Positions 1 through 8,626 of a stretch of DNA of 64,000 nucleotides are shown piece after piece. The translations under genes and the position numbers were made by a program. The stretch is from Limibacter armeniacum (GTDB lineage Bacteria; Bacteroidota; Bacteroidia; Cytophagales; Flammeovirgaceae), in the NCBI RefSeq assembly GCF_036880985.1, contig NZ_JBAJNO010000008.1:682001-746000 (forward strand), read 5' to 3'. The number at the start of each line of letters is the position of its first letter. The first letter of the stretch is position 1. Under the pieces are notes generated by a model. It was not told where the DNA came from and searched no databases. It saw nothing but the letters and a program-made list of their open reading frames with translations.

Positions 1-716
1 TGTTTGTTGCCTTTGGAATCTGTATATTCTTTGGCTAATTGATAATCTTGAGCTGAGGAAATAAACAGTGCTCCTTCACCTGCCAAGTCGTGAATGTCTA
101 CCTCAGAGTATGGATCTCTTAGATCAATATCAAGCAAAGGCGAAACCATTCTGACTTTAGGAGAACTGAGGTTGAGGTCAGAACGAGTACCGGAACCACT
201 ATTACAACTATCAAAAATTACAGTGAGCTTGACACCTTTTTTGATAAACTGATTAAATATTTGGTTGAGTTCTTTGTCGCGAATATCGGGAGAACCATTG
301 TAAGCGTCAGATGGAACAATGGTTTCGTCCCTCTTATCTGGTTCAGGAGAAAGGGAGTTTCTTATTTGGGATCCATGTCCTGCATAGTAGATAAAGACAA
401 TGTCTCCTTTTTCTGACTGTTGCAATAATTGATCGAAGTGAGACAGGATAGATGCTCGGGTAGTCTCATCTTTACTGATTAACATTCGGATATTTTCCGC
501 TTCAAACCCATATCGGCTTTGAATGGCGTCCTTAATGCCCATGGCATCGTTTACTGTTCCATCCAGGTTTATCCAAACCCGTCCATTTTCGGCAATTTCC
601 TCACCCTTACGAGGTTCATACTCGTTTATGCCTATCAACAAAGCTCTTTTTGTGACGGCTAATAAAGGAGAAGAAAGCAGGAGCAGTACAGAAAGTATAA
701 ATGCCAAAAGCCGCAT
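1..716 (-). CDS. Secreted caspase-fold (peptidase C14) protein, 3' end beyond window
   Basis: The visible 238 residues begin with a signal peptide (hydrophobic run at about residues 3-20) and continue as a caspase/metacaspase-like p20 domain. The catalytic pair is clear: His114 in 'YYAGHGSQ' and Cys171 in 'VIFDSCNSGSGTR', each after a hydrophobic beta strand. The opening 'RALLIGINEY' strand is typical of the family. Such proteins cleave after basic residues or Asp, depending on subgroup. The signal peptide places this one in the periplasm or outside the cell. The ATG at 716 is chosen because it directly precedes the signal peptide. The frame is open to base 1, so C-terminal domains cannot be seen. 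It lies downstream of, and in the same direction as, the small membrane protein at 781-1086. Family assignment is firm; substrate and role are unknown. Confidence 0.88.
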   Translation of the reverse strand, partial: MRLLAFILSVLLLLSSPLLAVTKRALLIGINEYEPRKGEEIAENGRVWINLDGTVNDAMGIKDAIQSRYGFEAENIRMLISKDETTRASILSHFDQLLQQSEKGDIVFIYYAGHGSQIRNSLSPEPDKRDETIVPSDAYNGSPDIRDKELNQIFNQFIKKGVKLTVIFDSCNSGSGTRSDLNLSSPKVRMVSPLLDIDLRDPYSEVDIHDLAGEGALFISSAQDYQLAKEYTDSKGNK

Positions 717-742
717 ACACGATGATGTTTTGGTTGAACGGA

Positions 743-769
743 ACCGATATTTTAGTATGCAATATCGGT
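743..769. other. Perfect 9-bp dyad between two minus-strand genes
   Basis: The arms ACCGATATT and AATATCGGT flank a 9-bp spacer. It lies between the stop of the small membrane protein gene and the start of the caspase gene. No T-run follows on the minus strand, so it is not a standard terminator; it could be an operator or an mRNA hairpin for the caspase gene. Confidence 0.4.
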
Positions 770-780
770 AGGCAAAAGCT

Positions 781-1086
781 TTAAGAAGGCTTCTTGCCTA
801 TCATTCGTAACATCATACGTTTTTCAAAGTTCCAGAAAAAACGAAATTGTCCTAGTAAAGCTCCCCAAATCAATAAAAGTACCTGATAAACAGGCAAACC
901 AATAAATACAAAGGCAATTATTCTTATGAATACGGAGCTGCTTTGGTCGATGCCAAAAATACTGTAGATAGGAGCTTTGACATATAAAAAGCTGGTGCCT
1001 GTCAAGGCAAAGGTGAGCAGGATGATTCCAACTTGCCAACCTGATTTTACTTGCCATCTATCCTTGAGTTTGTCTATCCAGTTCAT
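781..1086 (-). CDS. Small two-TM membrane protein (DUF6787-like)
   Basis: This 101-residue protein has an amphipathic charged start ('MNWIDKLKDRWQVKSGWQ'), two hydrophobic segments at about residues 19-36 and 50-75, and a basic C-terminus ending 'RMMLRMIGKKPS'. The layout and the 'LKxRWxVxSxWQ' start resemble a short Bacteroidota membrane family I recall as DUF6787, sometimes mis-named prolipoprotein diacylglyceryl transferase; it is far too short to be that enzyme. No catalytic motif is visible. It reads in the same direction as the exonuclease gene 32 bp upstream, so the two may be co-transcribed. Function unknown. Confidence 0.7.
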   Translation of the reverse strand: MNWIDKLKDRWQVKSGWQVGIILLTFALTGTSFLYVKAPIYSIFGIDQSSSVFIRIIAFVFIGLPVYQVLLLIWGALLGQFRFFWNFEKRMMLRMIGKKPS

Positions 1087-1118
1087 AAGTATATTGTTTG
1101 GGCAGTCTAGTCTATCTT

Positions 1119-1835
1119 CTAACTTACATAAGAGATGAAGTCTTCCTGCAAATCATCCAAGCCATTCATTTTTAGGTATACCCTTGCCGTAGTGGCAACA
1201 TCTTTATTGCAATAGTGTCCAATTCTGACAAGGTTGTCCTCTTCATAATAAACACTACTCACCTGACTTCCATCTATATCATCTTTTGGTGTAGGAATGT
1301 CAAATGCTGCTGAAAGTAAATCAAGGGATGTGAAACTTTTAAAGTCGCCAAATTTCCATAACTCCATTGTATCAATGTGCTGTATTTCCCAAGGCTTCTT
1401 ACCTGAGAGTTGTAAGCTGGAAGGAATCTGTACCCCATTGATTAGCATACGTCGGCAGATGTAAGGAAAGTCAAATTCCTTTCCGTTGTGGGCTACGTAC
1501 TTGAGTTTTCTTTCATCAAATTTATCAGTCACCAATGATTTGAACGTCTCCAACAATGCTTTTTCATCATCATTAGTAATTGCCTTGACCCTTAAGGCAA
1601 GCTGCTCACCTTTCAAATAAAAGACCCCTATACTGATACAAACGATCTTGCCAAACTCTGCATAAATACCCGCTTTGTCATAATAGAGTTCTTCAGCATT
1701 TACTTCATTGTTTAGCTGTAGCGCTTTCTTTTGCCAAAGCTGTTGCATTCGTTCACTCAATTCATTGAATGAGGCTTTACCTCGTACGGTTTCAATATCC
1801 AGAAATACAAGGTGTTTTAATGTATCGAAGTTCAA
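1119..1835 (-). CDS. Predicted 3'-5' exonuclease, PolB-exonuclease-like
   Basis: The 238-residue protein is a stand-alone DEDD-type nuclease related to the proofreading domain of family B DNA polymerases (DNA_pol_B_exo2 family). Motif I is 'VFLDIETV' (Asp13, Glu15), motif II is the 'AHNGKEFDFPYI' stretch, and motif III is 'YCNKDVATTARVYLKM' with its final Asp. These four acidic residues bind two catalytic metals. It is expected to be cytoplasmic and to degrade DNA ends from the 3' side. No polymerase domain is attached, which is usual for this family. The start at 1835 puts the first strand 8 residues from the N-terminus, the usual distance. Biological role is uncertain. Confidence 0.85.
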   Translation of the reverse strand: MNFDTLKHLVFLDIETVRGKASFNELSERMQQLWQKKALQLNNEVNAEELYYDKAGIYAEFGKIVCISIGVFYLKGEQLALRVKAITNDDEKALLETFKSLVTDKFDERKLKYVAHNGKEFDFPYICRRMLINGVQIPSSLQLSGKKPWEIQHIDTMELWKFGDFKSFTSLDLLSAAFDIPTPKDDIDGSQVSSVYYEEDNLVRIGHYCNKDVATTARVYLKMNGLDDLQEDFISYVS

Positions 1836-1958
1836 TGGGGTAAATTGTTAGGTTGATGCTGTAAATTTTTTCTAAATTACTACGTATAATCCAATTCGGA
1901 AGGGAAGATATGAAATTTTAGAGAATCGACACATTTGCTGTCAGGCAGAAATTTTTTG

Positions 1959-3152
1959 ATGAATATGGAAAACAAATTATATAAAGTAATAGGATTGATG
2001 TCGGGAACAAGTCTGGATGGCTTGGATTTGGCGTATTGTGAATTCAGATTTGAGAATGGTAAATGGCATTACAAGATGCCTTTTACTGAGACAATAGAAT
2101 ATGATATCCGTTGGCGAAAAAACCTTGAATCGGTGGAAGCGCAATCAGCACTGGCTTATGCGCTTCTGGATATGAATTTGGGTCGCTATATCGGCAATCA
2201 GATAAAAGAGTTTATAGCAAGACATCACCTGACGGTTGATTTTGTGAGCAGTCATGGACATACGATTTTCCATCAGCCTGATATTGGACTGACTGCACAG
2301 ATAGGAAGTGGCGCTGCTATTGCAGCTGCTTGTGGACTTCCCGTGATCAATGATTTTAGAGCTGCTGATGTAGCGCTTGGAGGGCAGGGTGCACCATTAG
2401 TTCCAGCAGGAGACAGGTTATTGTTTGAGGAATTTGACTTTTGTCTGAACCTAGGCGGAATTGCAAATGTATCCTATGAAGAAGAAGGAAAAATGGCAGC
2501 CTTTGATATTTGTCCTGCCAATATGCCTCTGAATCACTTTATGCGTGAAAGGCTTGACAAGGAGTATGATGAGAATGGAGAAGTGGCACGTAGTGGTAAA
2601 GTCAATCAGGAGCTGTTCGAAGCTTTTAATAAGTTGCCATTCTTCAGTCAAGAAGGACCTAAATCACTTGGTAAGGAGTGGGTCTTTGAACAGATGATCG
2701 TCAAATTGCATCATTTGCCTGCAGTGGAAGACATCTTGGCAACTTCAATAGAACATACTGCTTATCAGATTGGACAACATATGAACCCAATAGCTGAAAA
2801 GAGAGGGGGGGCGAAAATGTTGTGTACCGGCGGGGGAGCATTTAATACTTTTCTGATGGAACGCATCAGGGCACATGCAAATGGTATTGAAGTTGTAGTA
2901 CCTGATGAGCAAACTGTATCCTTCAAGGAGGCTTTGATTTTTGCTTTCCTTGGTGTTCTTAGGTTGGAATCAGAAGCCAATTGTCTCAGCTCGGTTACTG
3001 GGGCAAGAATAGACAATTGTGGTGGAGCGATTCATCATCCGTTTCCAGCAAAAGGAAATGAGCATCCGTCTTCAGACAGTGATGTCGATGCTGAAGGGTA
3101 TAGTCCATTGGACAGTGGTAGCTTCAACAGGTTGATTGGTTGTGGAGGGTAA
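1959..3152 (+). CDS. anmK: Anhydro-N-acetylmuramic acid kinase
   Basis: AnmK phosphorylates and opens 1,6-anhydro-MurNAc released in cell-wall recycling, giving MurNAc-6-phosphate. The sequence has the family's ATP-grasp start 'VIGLMSGTSLDGLDLAY', the 'SSHGHTIFH' substrate loop, 'LNLGGIANVS', and the C-terminal nucleotide motif 'CTGGGAFNTFLMERI' followed by 'FKEALIFAFLG'. The ATG at 1959 is chosen; ATG 1965 and an upstream TTG at 1935 are alternatives. Two oddities are present. A run of seven G at 2805-2811 lies inside the gene, where slippage could frameshift it. After the usual family end ('SVTGARIDNCGGAIHH') there is an extra tail of about 35 Ser/Asp/Gly-rich residues. The rhomboid gene follows 87 bp downstream. 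Confidence 0.92.
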   Translation: MNMENKLYKVIGLMSGTSLDGLDLAYCEFRFENGKWHYKMPFTETIEYDIRWRKNLESVEAQSALAYALLDMNLGRYIGNQIKEFIARHHLTVDFVSSHGHTIFHQPDIGLTAQIGSGAAIAAACGLPVINDFRAADVALGGQGAPLVPAGDRLLFEEFDFCLNLGGIANVSYEEEGKMAAFDICPANMPLNHFMRERLDKEYDENGEVARSGKVNQELFEAFNKLPFFSQEGPKSLGKEWVFEQMIVKLHHLPAVEDILATSIEHTAYQIGQHMNPIAEKRGGAKMLCTGGGAFNTFLMERIRAHANGIEVVVPDEQTVSFKEALIFAFLGVLRLESEANCLSSVTGARIDNCGGAIHHPFPAKGNEHPSSDSDVDAEGYSPLDSGSFNRLIGCGG

Positions 3153-3239
3153 GTGATGAAGTGACTGACTTATTTGATTGTTTAAAATCTAATAAACTTA
3201 TAAAGTGTCATTCAATAAATAAACGACTAATTAGCAATT

Positions 3240-3827
3240 ATGAGATTACAGTATAATGCCCCTGTGGTACTTACATTTACACTATTGTGTACAGCAGTGA
3301 TGGCAATGAAGAGCTTTTTGTTCATTGACCTGACACCCTATTTTTTCATAGGTGGAACAATGGACCCAACCAACATTATTGATTATTTCAGGCTAGTGTC
3401 TCACACGATTGGACATGGTAACTGGGAGCATCTGGTAGCGAATATGAGTTATATTCTGTTGTTGGGACCTATACTGGAAGAAAAGTACGGTTCAAAGCCA
3501 TTGCTTATGATGATGCTGTTGACAGCATTGATTACAGGCTTACTGAATGTAATCGTATTTGATGATGGGTTGCTTGGTGCAAGTGGTATTGTATTCATGT
3601 TTATACTGCTAAGCTCAGTCGTAAATGTACAGAAGGGTAGAATTCCGATGACTTTTGTTTTGGTGTTGATGCTCTTCTTAGGACAAGAAATCATCAGCAT
3701 TTTTAGGGATGACAATATTTCGCAGTTTGCTCATATCCTTGGAGGTATTTGCGGAGCCATTTTTGGATTCAATTCTTCTTTAGGAAAGCCAGGGAAAAAG
3801 CGTTCAAAAGTGAAGATCTTGAGCTGA
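3240..3827 (+). CDS. Rhomboid-family intramembrane serine protease
   Basis: The 195-residue polytopic membrane protein has about six hydrophobic segments. The rhomboid catalytic dyad is visible: Ser115 in 'LLGASGIVFMF' (the GxSG loop) and His165 in 'QFAHILGGICGA'. The conserved loop 'GHGNWEHLVANM' (residues 58-69) precedes TM2, as in other rhomboids. These enzymes cleave single-pass membrane proteins within the bilayer. It is short and lacks soluble extensions, as in the compact bacterial form. A terminator follows directly. Substrate is unknown. Confidence 0.88.
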   Translation: MRLQYNAPVVLTFTLLCTAVMAMKSFLFIDLTPYFFIGGTMDPTNIIDYFRLVSHTIGHGNWEHLVANMSYILLLGPILEEKYGSKPLLMMMLLTALITGLLNVIVFDDGLLGASGIVFMFILLSSVVNVQKGRIPMTFVLVLMLFLGQEIISIFRDDNISQFAHILGGICGAIFGFNSSLGKPGKKRSKVKILS

Positions 3828-3856
3828 GAAAAAATATGGTATATCAAACAAAAGAA

Positions 3857-3886
3857 AAGAGGTGTCCAAAGGATACCTCTTTTTTA
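3857..3886 (+). terminator. Rho-independent terminator after rhomboid gene
   Basis: Stem 3857-3867 (AAGAGGTGTCC) pairs with 3871-3881 (GGATACCTCTT, one G-T pair) across a 3-nt loop, followed by a T run. Confidence 0.85.
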
Positions 3887-3887
3887 C

Positions 3888-4069
3888 TTAAAGCAAACTA
3901 ATTAGTAGGGTAGTCAAAGTTTTTTCATAGGCTATTTTTCAATAACAATATGTACTTCACTTATAATTAACTAAAAAGAATTGATAAGTAGGTGACTTTC
4001 AATTTGGTAATGAGTTAATAATCTTTAATAAATATCTACTTATATAACAATCTAAATGGGCAGGTGGAC
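3888..4069. other. AT-rich spacer, nothing recognised
   Basis: This is the remainder of the gap between the convergent rhomboid and htrA genes. It is very AT-rich, with no open frame, repeat or RNA that I recognise apart from the terminators on either side. Confidence 0.5.
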
Positions 4070-4100
4070 AAAAAGAAAAGGCCAGCTAAAACAGCTGACC
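4070..4100 (-). terminator. Terminator for htrA
   Basis: Read on the minus strand, the arms GGTCAGCT and AGCTGGCC close a 5-nt loop and run into TTTTCTTTT. Confidence 0.82.
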
Positions 4101-4144
4101 TCTCTAAATGAATTATGAAAATGAATATGCTCGAAATTCAATAT

Positions 4145-5629
4145 TTAAAAACCAATACCATAAAAGCCTTTTTCACCATCAGCAGGGTATAAGCCTTCGA
4201 TCAATACACCACCTTTTTTGCCTTTTAGAGCAGCACCCAAATCTTCAGGTGAAGCTATAGGAGATTTATCTACATGTGTAATGACAAAGCCTGGCTGCAT
4301 ACCACTATCACCCAACTTGCCTGAACCGATTTTGGTTACAATTACACCTCTACTTACTCCAAATTGAGACTTTTCTTCGTCTGTTAGGCTTCTTACCTCG
4401 GCGTTTAGAGCCTTAACAGCTTCGTTCATAGTCCTAGGGGCTTTGACAATAGCTGTTGTATTGTTGGTGTTTTTTAGTGTTATATTGTAGTCTTTGATAC
4501 TGTTACCTCTTTTAATTTTTACTGTAACTTCTTCACCTGGACGTTTTCTGGCAATCATCTCCTGAAGCTCTGATACTGAGTTGACAGGAGTGTCTGATAC
4601 ACCCAAAATCACGTCACCTTTTTCAATACCTGCATCGTCAGCACCACCATTAGGGGCTATACCCGCAACGTATACACCTTCAATCGCATCCAGTCCTTCT
4701 TTTTCTTGTAAATCAGAATCAATGTCTGTGATTTGTACACCAATAACAGCCCTCTGTACTGTACCGTATTCTTTTAGGTCATCCGTTACCTTTTTAACCA
4801 AGTCAGCCGGTACAGCAAAAGAGTAACCTGCAAATGAGCCTGTATTGGAAGCGATTGCTGTATTGATCCCAACCAAGTTTCCTTGAAGGTCAACCAGTGC
4901 ACCACCACTGTTTCCTGGATTTACAGCCGCATCTGTTTGAATGAAGGATTCAATAGCCAAGTTTGACTTTCTTCTAAGAATGTTGATGTTTCTGGCTTTA
5001 GCACTGACAATACCAGCCGTTACTGTTGATGTCAAGTCAAAAGGATTACCAACAGCCAATACCCATTGTCCGACTTTCACATTGTCAGAGTGACCAAATG
5101 GGATATATGACAGGTTCTTCTCTTTGATTTTCAACAGTGCAAGGTCTGTAGTAGGATCTGTTCCAATCAGTTCGGCTTCATAGGAACGCTTATCTTCCAA
5201 TACAACCTCAATACTTTCTGAATTTTCCACTACGTGGTTATTAGTGGCAATATATCCATCAGGAGAAATAACTACACCTGAGCCAGATGCCATACTTTTA
5301 CCATTTGGAGCTCCACCACCACCGTATGGCTCGCCGAAGAAGTCTCTAAAGAAATCAGGGTAGCGTTGTGTAGAACCTGCTCGTGAGATAGTCTTGATAT
5401 GTACTACAGCAGGGGTAACCCTTTCAGCAGCAGTAATGAAATTAAGTCCCTCTGGAACGATAAAGTTTTTAGGTACCTCAACAGGTTTAGTGTAGTTGGT
5501 GGGGTATGCCACATTTGATTCAGATACTACAGCCTGATCAGGAGCCAGCATTTTAAAAGCTGAAACGGAGACCAATCCTCCCATCACAGCAGCTAGCAAA
5601 GCGGTTAGAATAAGTTTAGTGTTACTCAT
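4145..5629 (-). CDS. Do/DegP-family (HtrA) serine protease with two PDZ domains
   Basis: This is a periplasmic quality-control protease. Residues 5-24 form a signal peptide or membrane anchor. The trypsin-like domain carries His132 ('TNNHVV'), Asp162 ('TDLALLKI') and Ser241 ('NPGNSGGAL'), the full catalytic triad. A Gly/Phe-rich LA-loop-like stretch ('FFRDFFGEPYGGGG', residues 93-106) precedes it, as in DegP/DegQ. Two PDZ domains follow; the second is compact and ends near the C-terminus. Length (494) fits the Do family. It is monocistronic, with its own terminator downstream and a 300-bp 5' region. DegP/DegQ/DegS subtype cannot be told from sequence alone, but two PDZ domains argue against DegS. 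Confidence 0.93.
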   Translation of the reverse strand: MSNTKLILTALLAAVMGGLVSVSAFKMLAPDQAVVSESNVAYPTNYTKPVEVPKNFIVPEGLNFITAAERVTPAVVHIKTISRAGSTQRYPDFFRDFFGEPYGGGGAPNGKSMASGSGVVISPDGYIATNNHVVENSESIEVVLEDKRSYEAELIGTDPTTDLALLKIKEKNLSYIPFGHSDNVKVGQWVLAVGNPFDLTSTVTAGIVSAKARNINILRRKSNLAIESFIQTDAAVNPGNSGGALVDLQGNLVGINTAIASNTGSFAGYSFAVPADLVKKVTDDLKEYGTVQRAVIGVQITDIDSDLQEKEGLDAIEGVYVAGIAPNGGADDAGIEKGDVILGVSDTPVNSVSELQEMIARKRPGEEVTVKIKRGNSIKDYNITLKNTNNTTAIVKAPRTMNEAVKALNAEVRSLTDEEKSQFGVSRGVIVTKIGSGKLGDSGMQPGFVITHVDKSPIASPEDLGAALKGKKGGVLIEGLYPADGEKGFYGIGF

Positions 5630-5930
5630 ATCCTTTAAATGTTTGTTTTATTAATTTAACCTAGAAGCGTATAAGGGTTGTTAGTATATCAATCCTTATT
5701 CTTGAAATCTTTATATGAATTGATGATGATTGTACAAATTTCTTTGTGATTACAGTTCTAAAATACGAGAATAGCTTATTAGAAGGTACACTAAAGGTGC
5801 CCAATTTTATATTATTTAACGCATTTTAGAGTGTTTTAAAAACTTGAATGGAAATCGGGCGAGATTAATAAGAAAATGTTAAAATGAGAGTATTTAGTGC
5901 TGAAAAACAGCTACTTATTTGATAAATGAG
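5630..5930. other. Intergenic region upstream of htrA
   Basis: This is 300 bp of AT-rich DNA between htrA and the DPP-IV terminator. It should hold the htrA promoter, but I could not find a convincing -33/-7 pair. No repeat or small frame is recognised. Confidence 0.4.
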
Positions 5931-5972
5931 AAAAGCACTTTGGATACTATATACAGTTTCCAAAGTGCTTTT
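5931..5972 (-). terminator. Long-stem terminator after the DPP-IV gene
   Basis: The 14-bp perfect arms at 5931-5944 (AAAAGCACTTTGGA) and 5959-5972 face each other across a 14-nt loop. The A/T ends make it usable from either side. Confidence 0.85.
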
Positions 5973-6014
5973 AATGTATAGGACTAATACAGTCCAATGG
6001 GCAATCCTGACGAT

Positions 6015-8201
6015 TTACAGGTTTGCTTTGATATAGTCTGTCATCATAGTAAACAGGTGCAGACGTGTGTTACCACCATAGATTCCGTGATTACGGTTAG
6101 GGTAGTAGAATACATCAAACTGCTTACCCGCTTTGATTAGGGCATCTTGCAGTTCAATAGCATTTTGAACGTGTACGTTATCGTCCCCTGTACCGTGGAT
6201 CAATAGGAATTTACCATTCAGTCCTTCTACGTGAGAGATAGGAGAGTTGTCATCGTAACCTGCAGGGTTGTCCTGAGGACGCTTTAGGTAACGCTCAGTG
6301 TAGATAGAATCATAGAATCTCCATGTTGTCACTGGTGCTACAGCAATAGCCATTTTGAAGGCATCACCACCTGTAAACATACACAGTGAAGACATGTAGC
6401 CACCAAAGCTCCATCCCCAGATACCGATTCTGCCACCATCTACGTAATTCAGCGTCTTCAGGTATTTAGCTGTCTCAATTTGGTCAATTGACTCCAGTTT
6501 ACCTAGTTGCGCATATGTTTGGTGCTTGAACTTGCGACCTCTGTTACCAGTACCTCTACCATCTACAACAACTACAATGTAGCCTTCCTGTGTCAGCATT
6601 TGGTGCCATGCATAGTTGCCACCACCCCAGCTGTTCGCTACTTGGTTTGAGCCAGGTCCACTGTATTGGAACATCAGTACAGGATACTGCTTGTTTTCAT
6701 CAAAATCAGCAGGCTTCAACATGTAACCGAACAGCTCTACATCTTGATTAGTCTTGAATGTAAAGTGCTCTTTCTCTACAAAACCATAGTTGTTTACTTT
6801 CTCGGCGTATTCACCGTTTTCCTGAAGCTTTTTGATCAGCTTGTTGCCGTTAGTTTGGTAAAGGGCAACAGTAGGGACATGTGCAGAGCTGCTGAAGTTT
6901 TCAATGTAGTACTTGAAGTCATTACTCATATTGACACCCGTAGTACCTTTCTCGTGGCTCAGTTTCGTCTTGTTTTTGCCATCAACTCTTACTGAGTAGA
7001 AATCTTTGTCAAGAGGAGAAACTTCAGTAGAGATGTAGTAAAGAACAGGCTTTTTAGAAGACTCATCGATACCTACCAATTCTGTAACTTCCCAGTTACC
7101 TTTTGTGATTTGTCTTACCAATGAGCCATCCATTTTGTAAAGATAGATATGCTTGAAGCCATCTTTTTCTGAAGTATAGATAAACTCTTTACCGTTTTCT
7201 AGGTAAGTAAGGTCGTCACAATAATCGATATCAACATATGTTTGGCTCTCCTCTGTTAGCACTACATTGCTTTCTCCTGTAGTAGCATTGGCATGCAGGA
7301 TCTCCAACTTGTTTTGCAGGCGGTTCAGTCTGATAACAGAGAGCAGGTTTGAGTCTTGAGTCCATTGTACACGAGGGATATAAATATCTCTGTTTTGACC
7401 AATGTTCACTGGCTGTACTTTAGCACCTGCTACATCATAAATAGAAATCTTGATTTCAGAATTGTCTTCACCAGCTTTAGGGTACTTGAAGCGGTAATCA
7501 AGCGGATATGGATCTGCACCATTCCACATTTGCATGTTGTATTCTTTTACATGCGCTTCATTGAAAGTGTAGAAGGCAATTTTTTTGCTGTCAGGTGACC
7601 AGAAGAAAGCTTTAGCCATTGAAAATTCTTCTTCGTAAACCCAGTCAGCACTACCATTGATAATGTGGTTGAACTGACCATCAGTAGTTACCTGAGTTTC
7701 GCTCATCGAAGCTAAGTCAACTACGAAAAGGTTGTTGTTACGTGCAAATGCCACTTTTGTGCCGTCAGGAGAGAAAGTAGCGTAAGACTGCTTACCGTTT
7801 TCTGACAGTTTCTTCAGAGACTTGTTTGCAAGGTCATAAACGTAGTAGTCTGCCTTGAATGATCTTCTGTAGATAGACTGCTTCTGCGTCATCAAAAGGA
7901 TCTTTTGCTCATCCGCAGAGAAACTGTAATCTTCAATTTTGATGACAGGCTGGAGTGTATTGCCACTTAGGATAGTGCTAACAGCTTCTCCATTTGTTAC
8001 ATCATACTTAACGATGTTGTTCTCTGTAAGTGATGAATAGAACTGACCGTCTTTCATCCATCTGATACCATGAACAGATTTCGGATAAAATTTGTAGTCT
8101 TTCCAAATGTCTTCCAGTGTGATTTTTTCGGCAGATGGTTGTGCATAAAGCTGTGTCATCATGCCACAAAGCATCAGGATTAAGAATAAGGGTTTCTTCA
8201 T
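6015..8201 (-). CDS. Dipeptidyl-peptidase IV-like S9 peptidase
   Basis: This exported serine peptidase removes X-Pro/X-Ala dipeptides from peptide N-termini. Residues 1-20 are a signal peptide ending 'LYAQ'. An N-terminal beta-propeller (about 40-490) includes the 'DWVYEEEF' glutamate motif that grips the substrate amino terminus in DPP-IV. The alpha/beta-hydrolase domain has Ser598 ('GWSFGGYMSS'), Asp673 ('GTGDDNVH') and His705 ('NRNHGIYGG'). Length (728) matches bacterial DPP-IV. It is a single-gene unit with its own terminator. In Bacteroidota these enzymes are usually periplasmic and serve peptide scavenging. Confidence 0.94.
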   Translation of the reverse strand: MKKPLFLILMLCGMMTQLYAQPSAEKITLEDIWKDYKFYPKSVHGIRWMKDGQFYSSLTENNIVKYDVTNGEAVSTILSGNTLQPVIKIEDYSFSADEQKILLMTQKQSIYRRSFKADYYVYDLANKSLKKLSENGKQSYATFSPDGTKVAFARNNNLFVVDLASMSETQVTTDGQFNHIINGSADWVYEEEFSMAKAFFWSPDSKKIAFYTFNEAHVKEYNMQMWNGADPYPLDYRFKYPKAGEDNSEIKISIYDVAGAKVQPVNIGQNRDIYIPRVQWTQDSNLLSVIRLNRLQNKLEILHANATTGESNVVLTEESQTYVDIDYCDDLTYLENGKEFIYTSEKDGFKHIYLYKMDGSLVRQITKGNWEVTELVGIDESSKKPVLYYISTEVSPLDKDFYSVRVDGKNKTKLSHEKGTTGVNMSNDFKYYIENFSSSAHVPTVALYQTNGNKLIKKLQENGEYAEKVNNYGFVEKEHFTFKTNQDVELFGYMLKPADFDENKQYPVLMFQYSGPGSNQVANSWGGGNYAWHQMLTQEGYIVVVVDGRGTGNRGRKFKHQTYAQLGKLESIDQIETAKYLKTLNYVDGGRIGIWGWSFGGYMSSLCMFTGGDAFKMAIAVAPVTTWRFYDSIYTERYLKRPQDNPAGYDDNSPISHVEGLNGKFLLIHGTGDDNVHVQNAIELQDALIKAGKQFDVFYYPNRNHGIYGGNTRLHLFTMMTDYIKANL

Positions 8202-8626
8202 AATTCCTCTAAAAGTTATTGAATGGTATATGTGATGTTTTTCTTTGAAATAAATACAGCACAGCCTACCTCATCAGTAGAAAATACTGACAACAGGAAA
8301 GTGCTAAGAAATTTATACAGGCCGCAAAATAAGGTAACTTGAAGATCATTTGAAGTTTTTAAAGAATTAATTTCATTATGATCAATTATTCATCTGATCT
8401 TCTAATAATTGGATACTCGCTACTCTCTTGTGGATTAGATATCGACCTTTCGCTATATTCTTTGTATATTTATATGTAAGGAAACAATCATTGACTGCTT
8501 AGATGTCATTTAGTCGGTGAATATATGTGAATGTTCCTATCGGTAATACTTATGTCCCCACGTTGCTTCAGCCCGAAGTTTTACACAGCTTACCTCAACC
8601 TTGCTGACTCAAAAATATCAACACAT
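8202..8626. other. Divergent intergenic region, 425 bp
   Basis: The region lies between the divergent DPP-IV and cytidylate-kinase-like genes and should contain both promoters. Near 8321-8335, 'gccgcaaaataagg' read on the minus strand gives TTATTTTGC, one base short of a TAnnTTTG -7 box. The frame running from 8531 into the next gene has no start context and was not accepted as coding. Nothing else is recognised. Confidence 0.4.

Noticed and set aside
8531..8626. N-terminal extension of the cytidylate-kinase-like protein
   Set aside because: No family similarity in the extra 32 residues and a better start at 8627.
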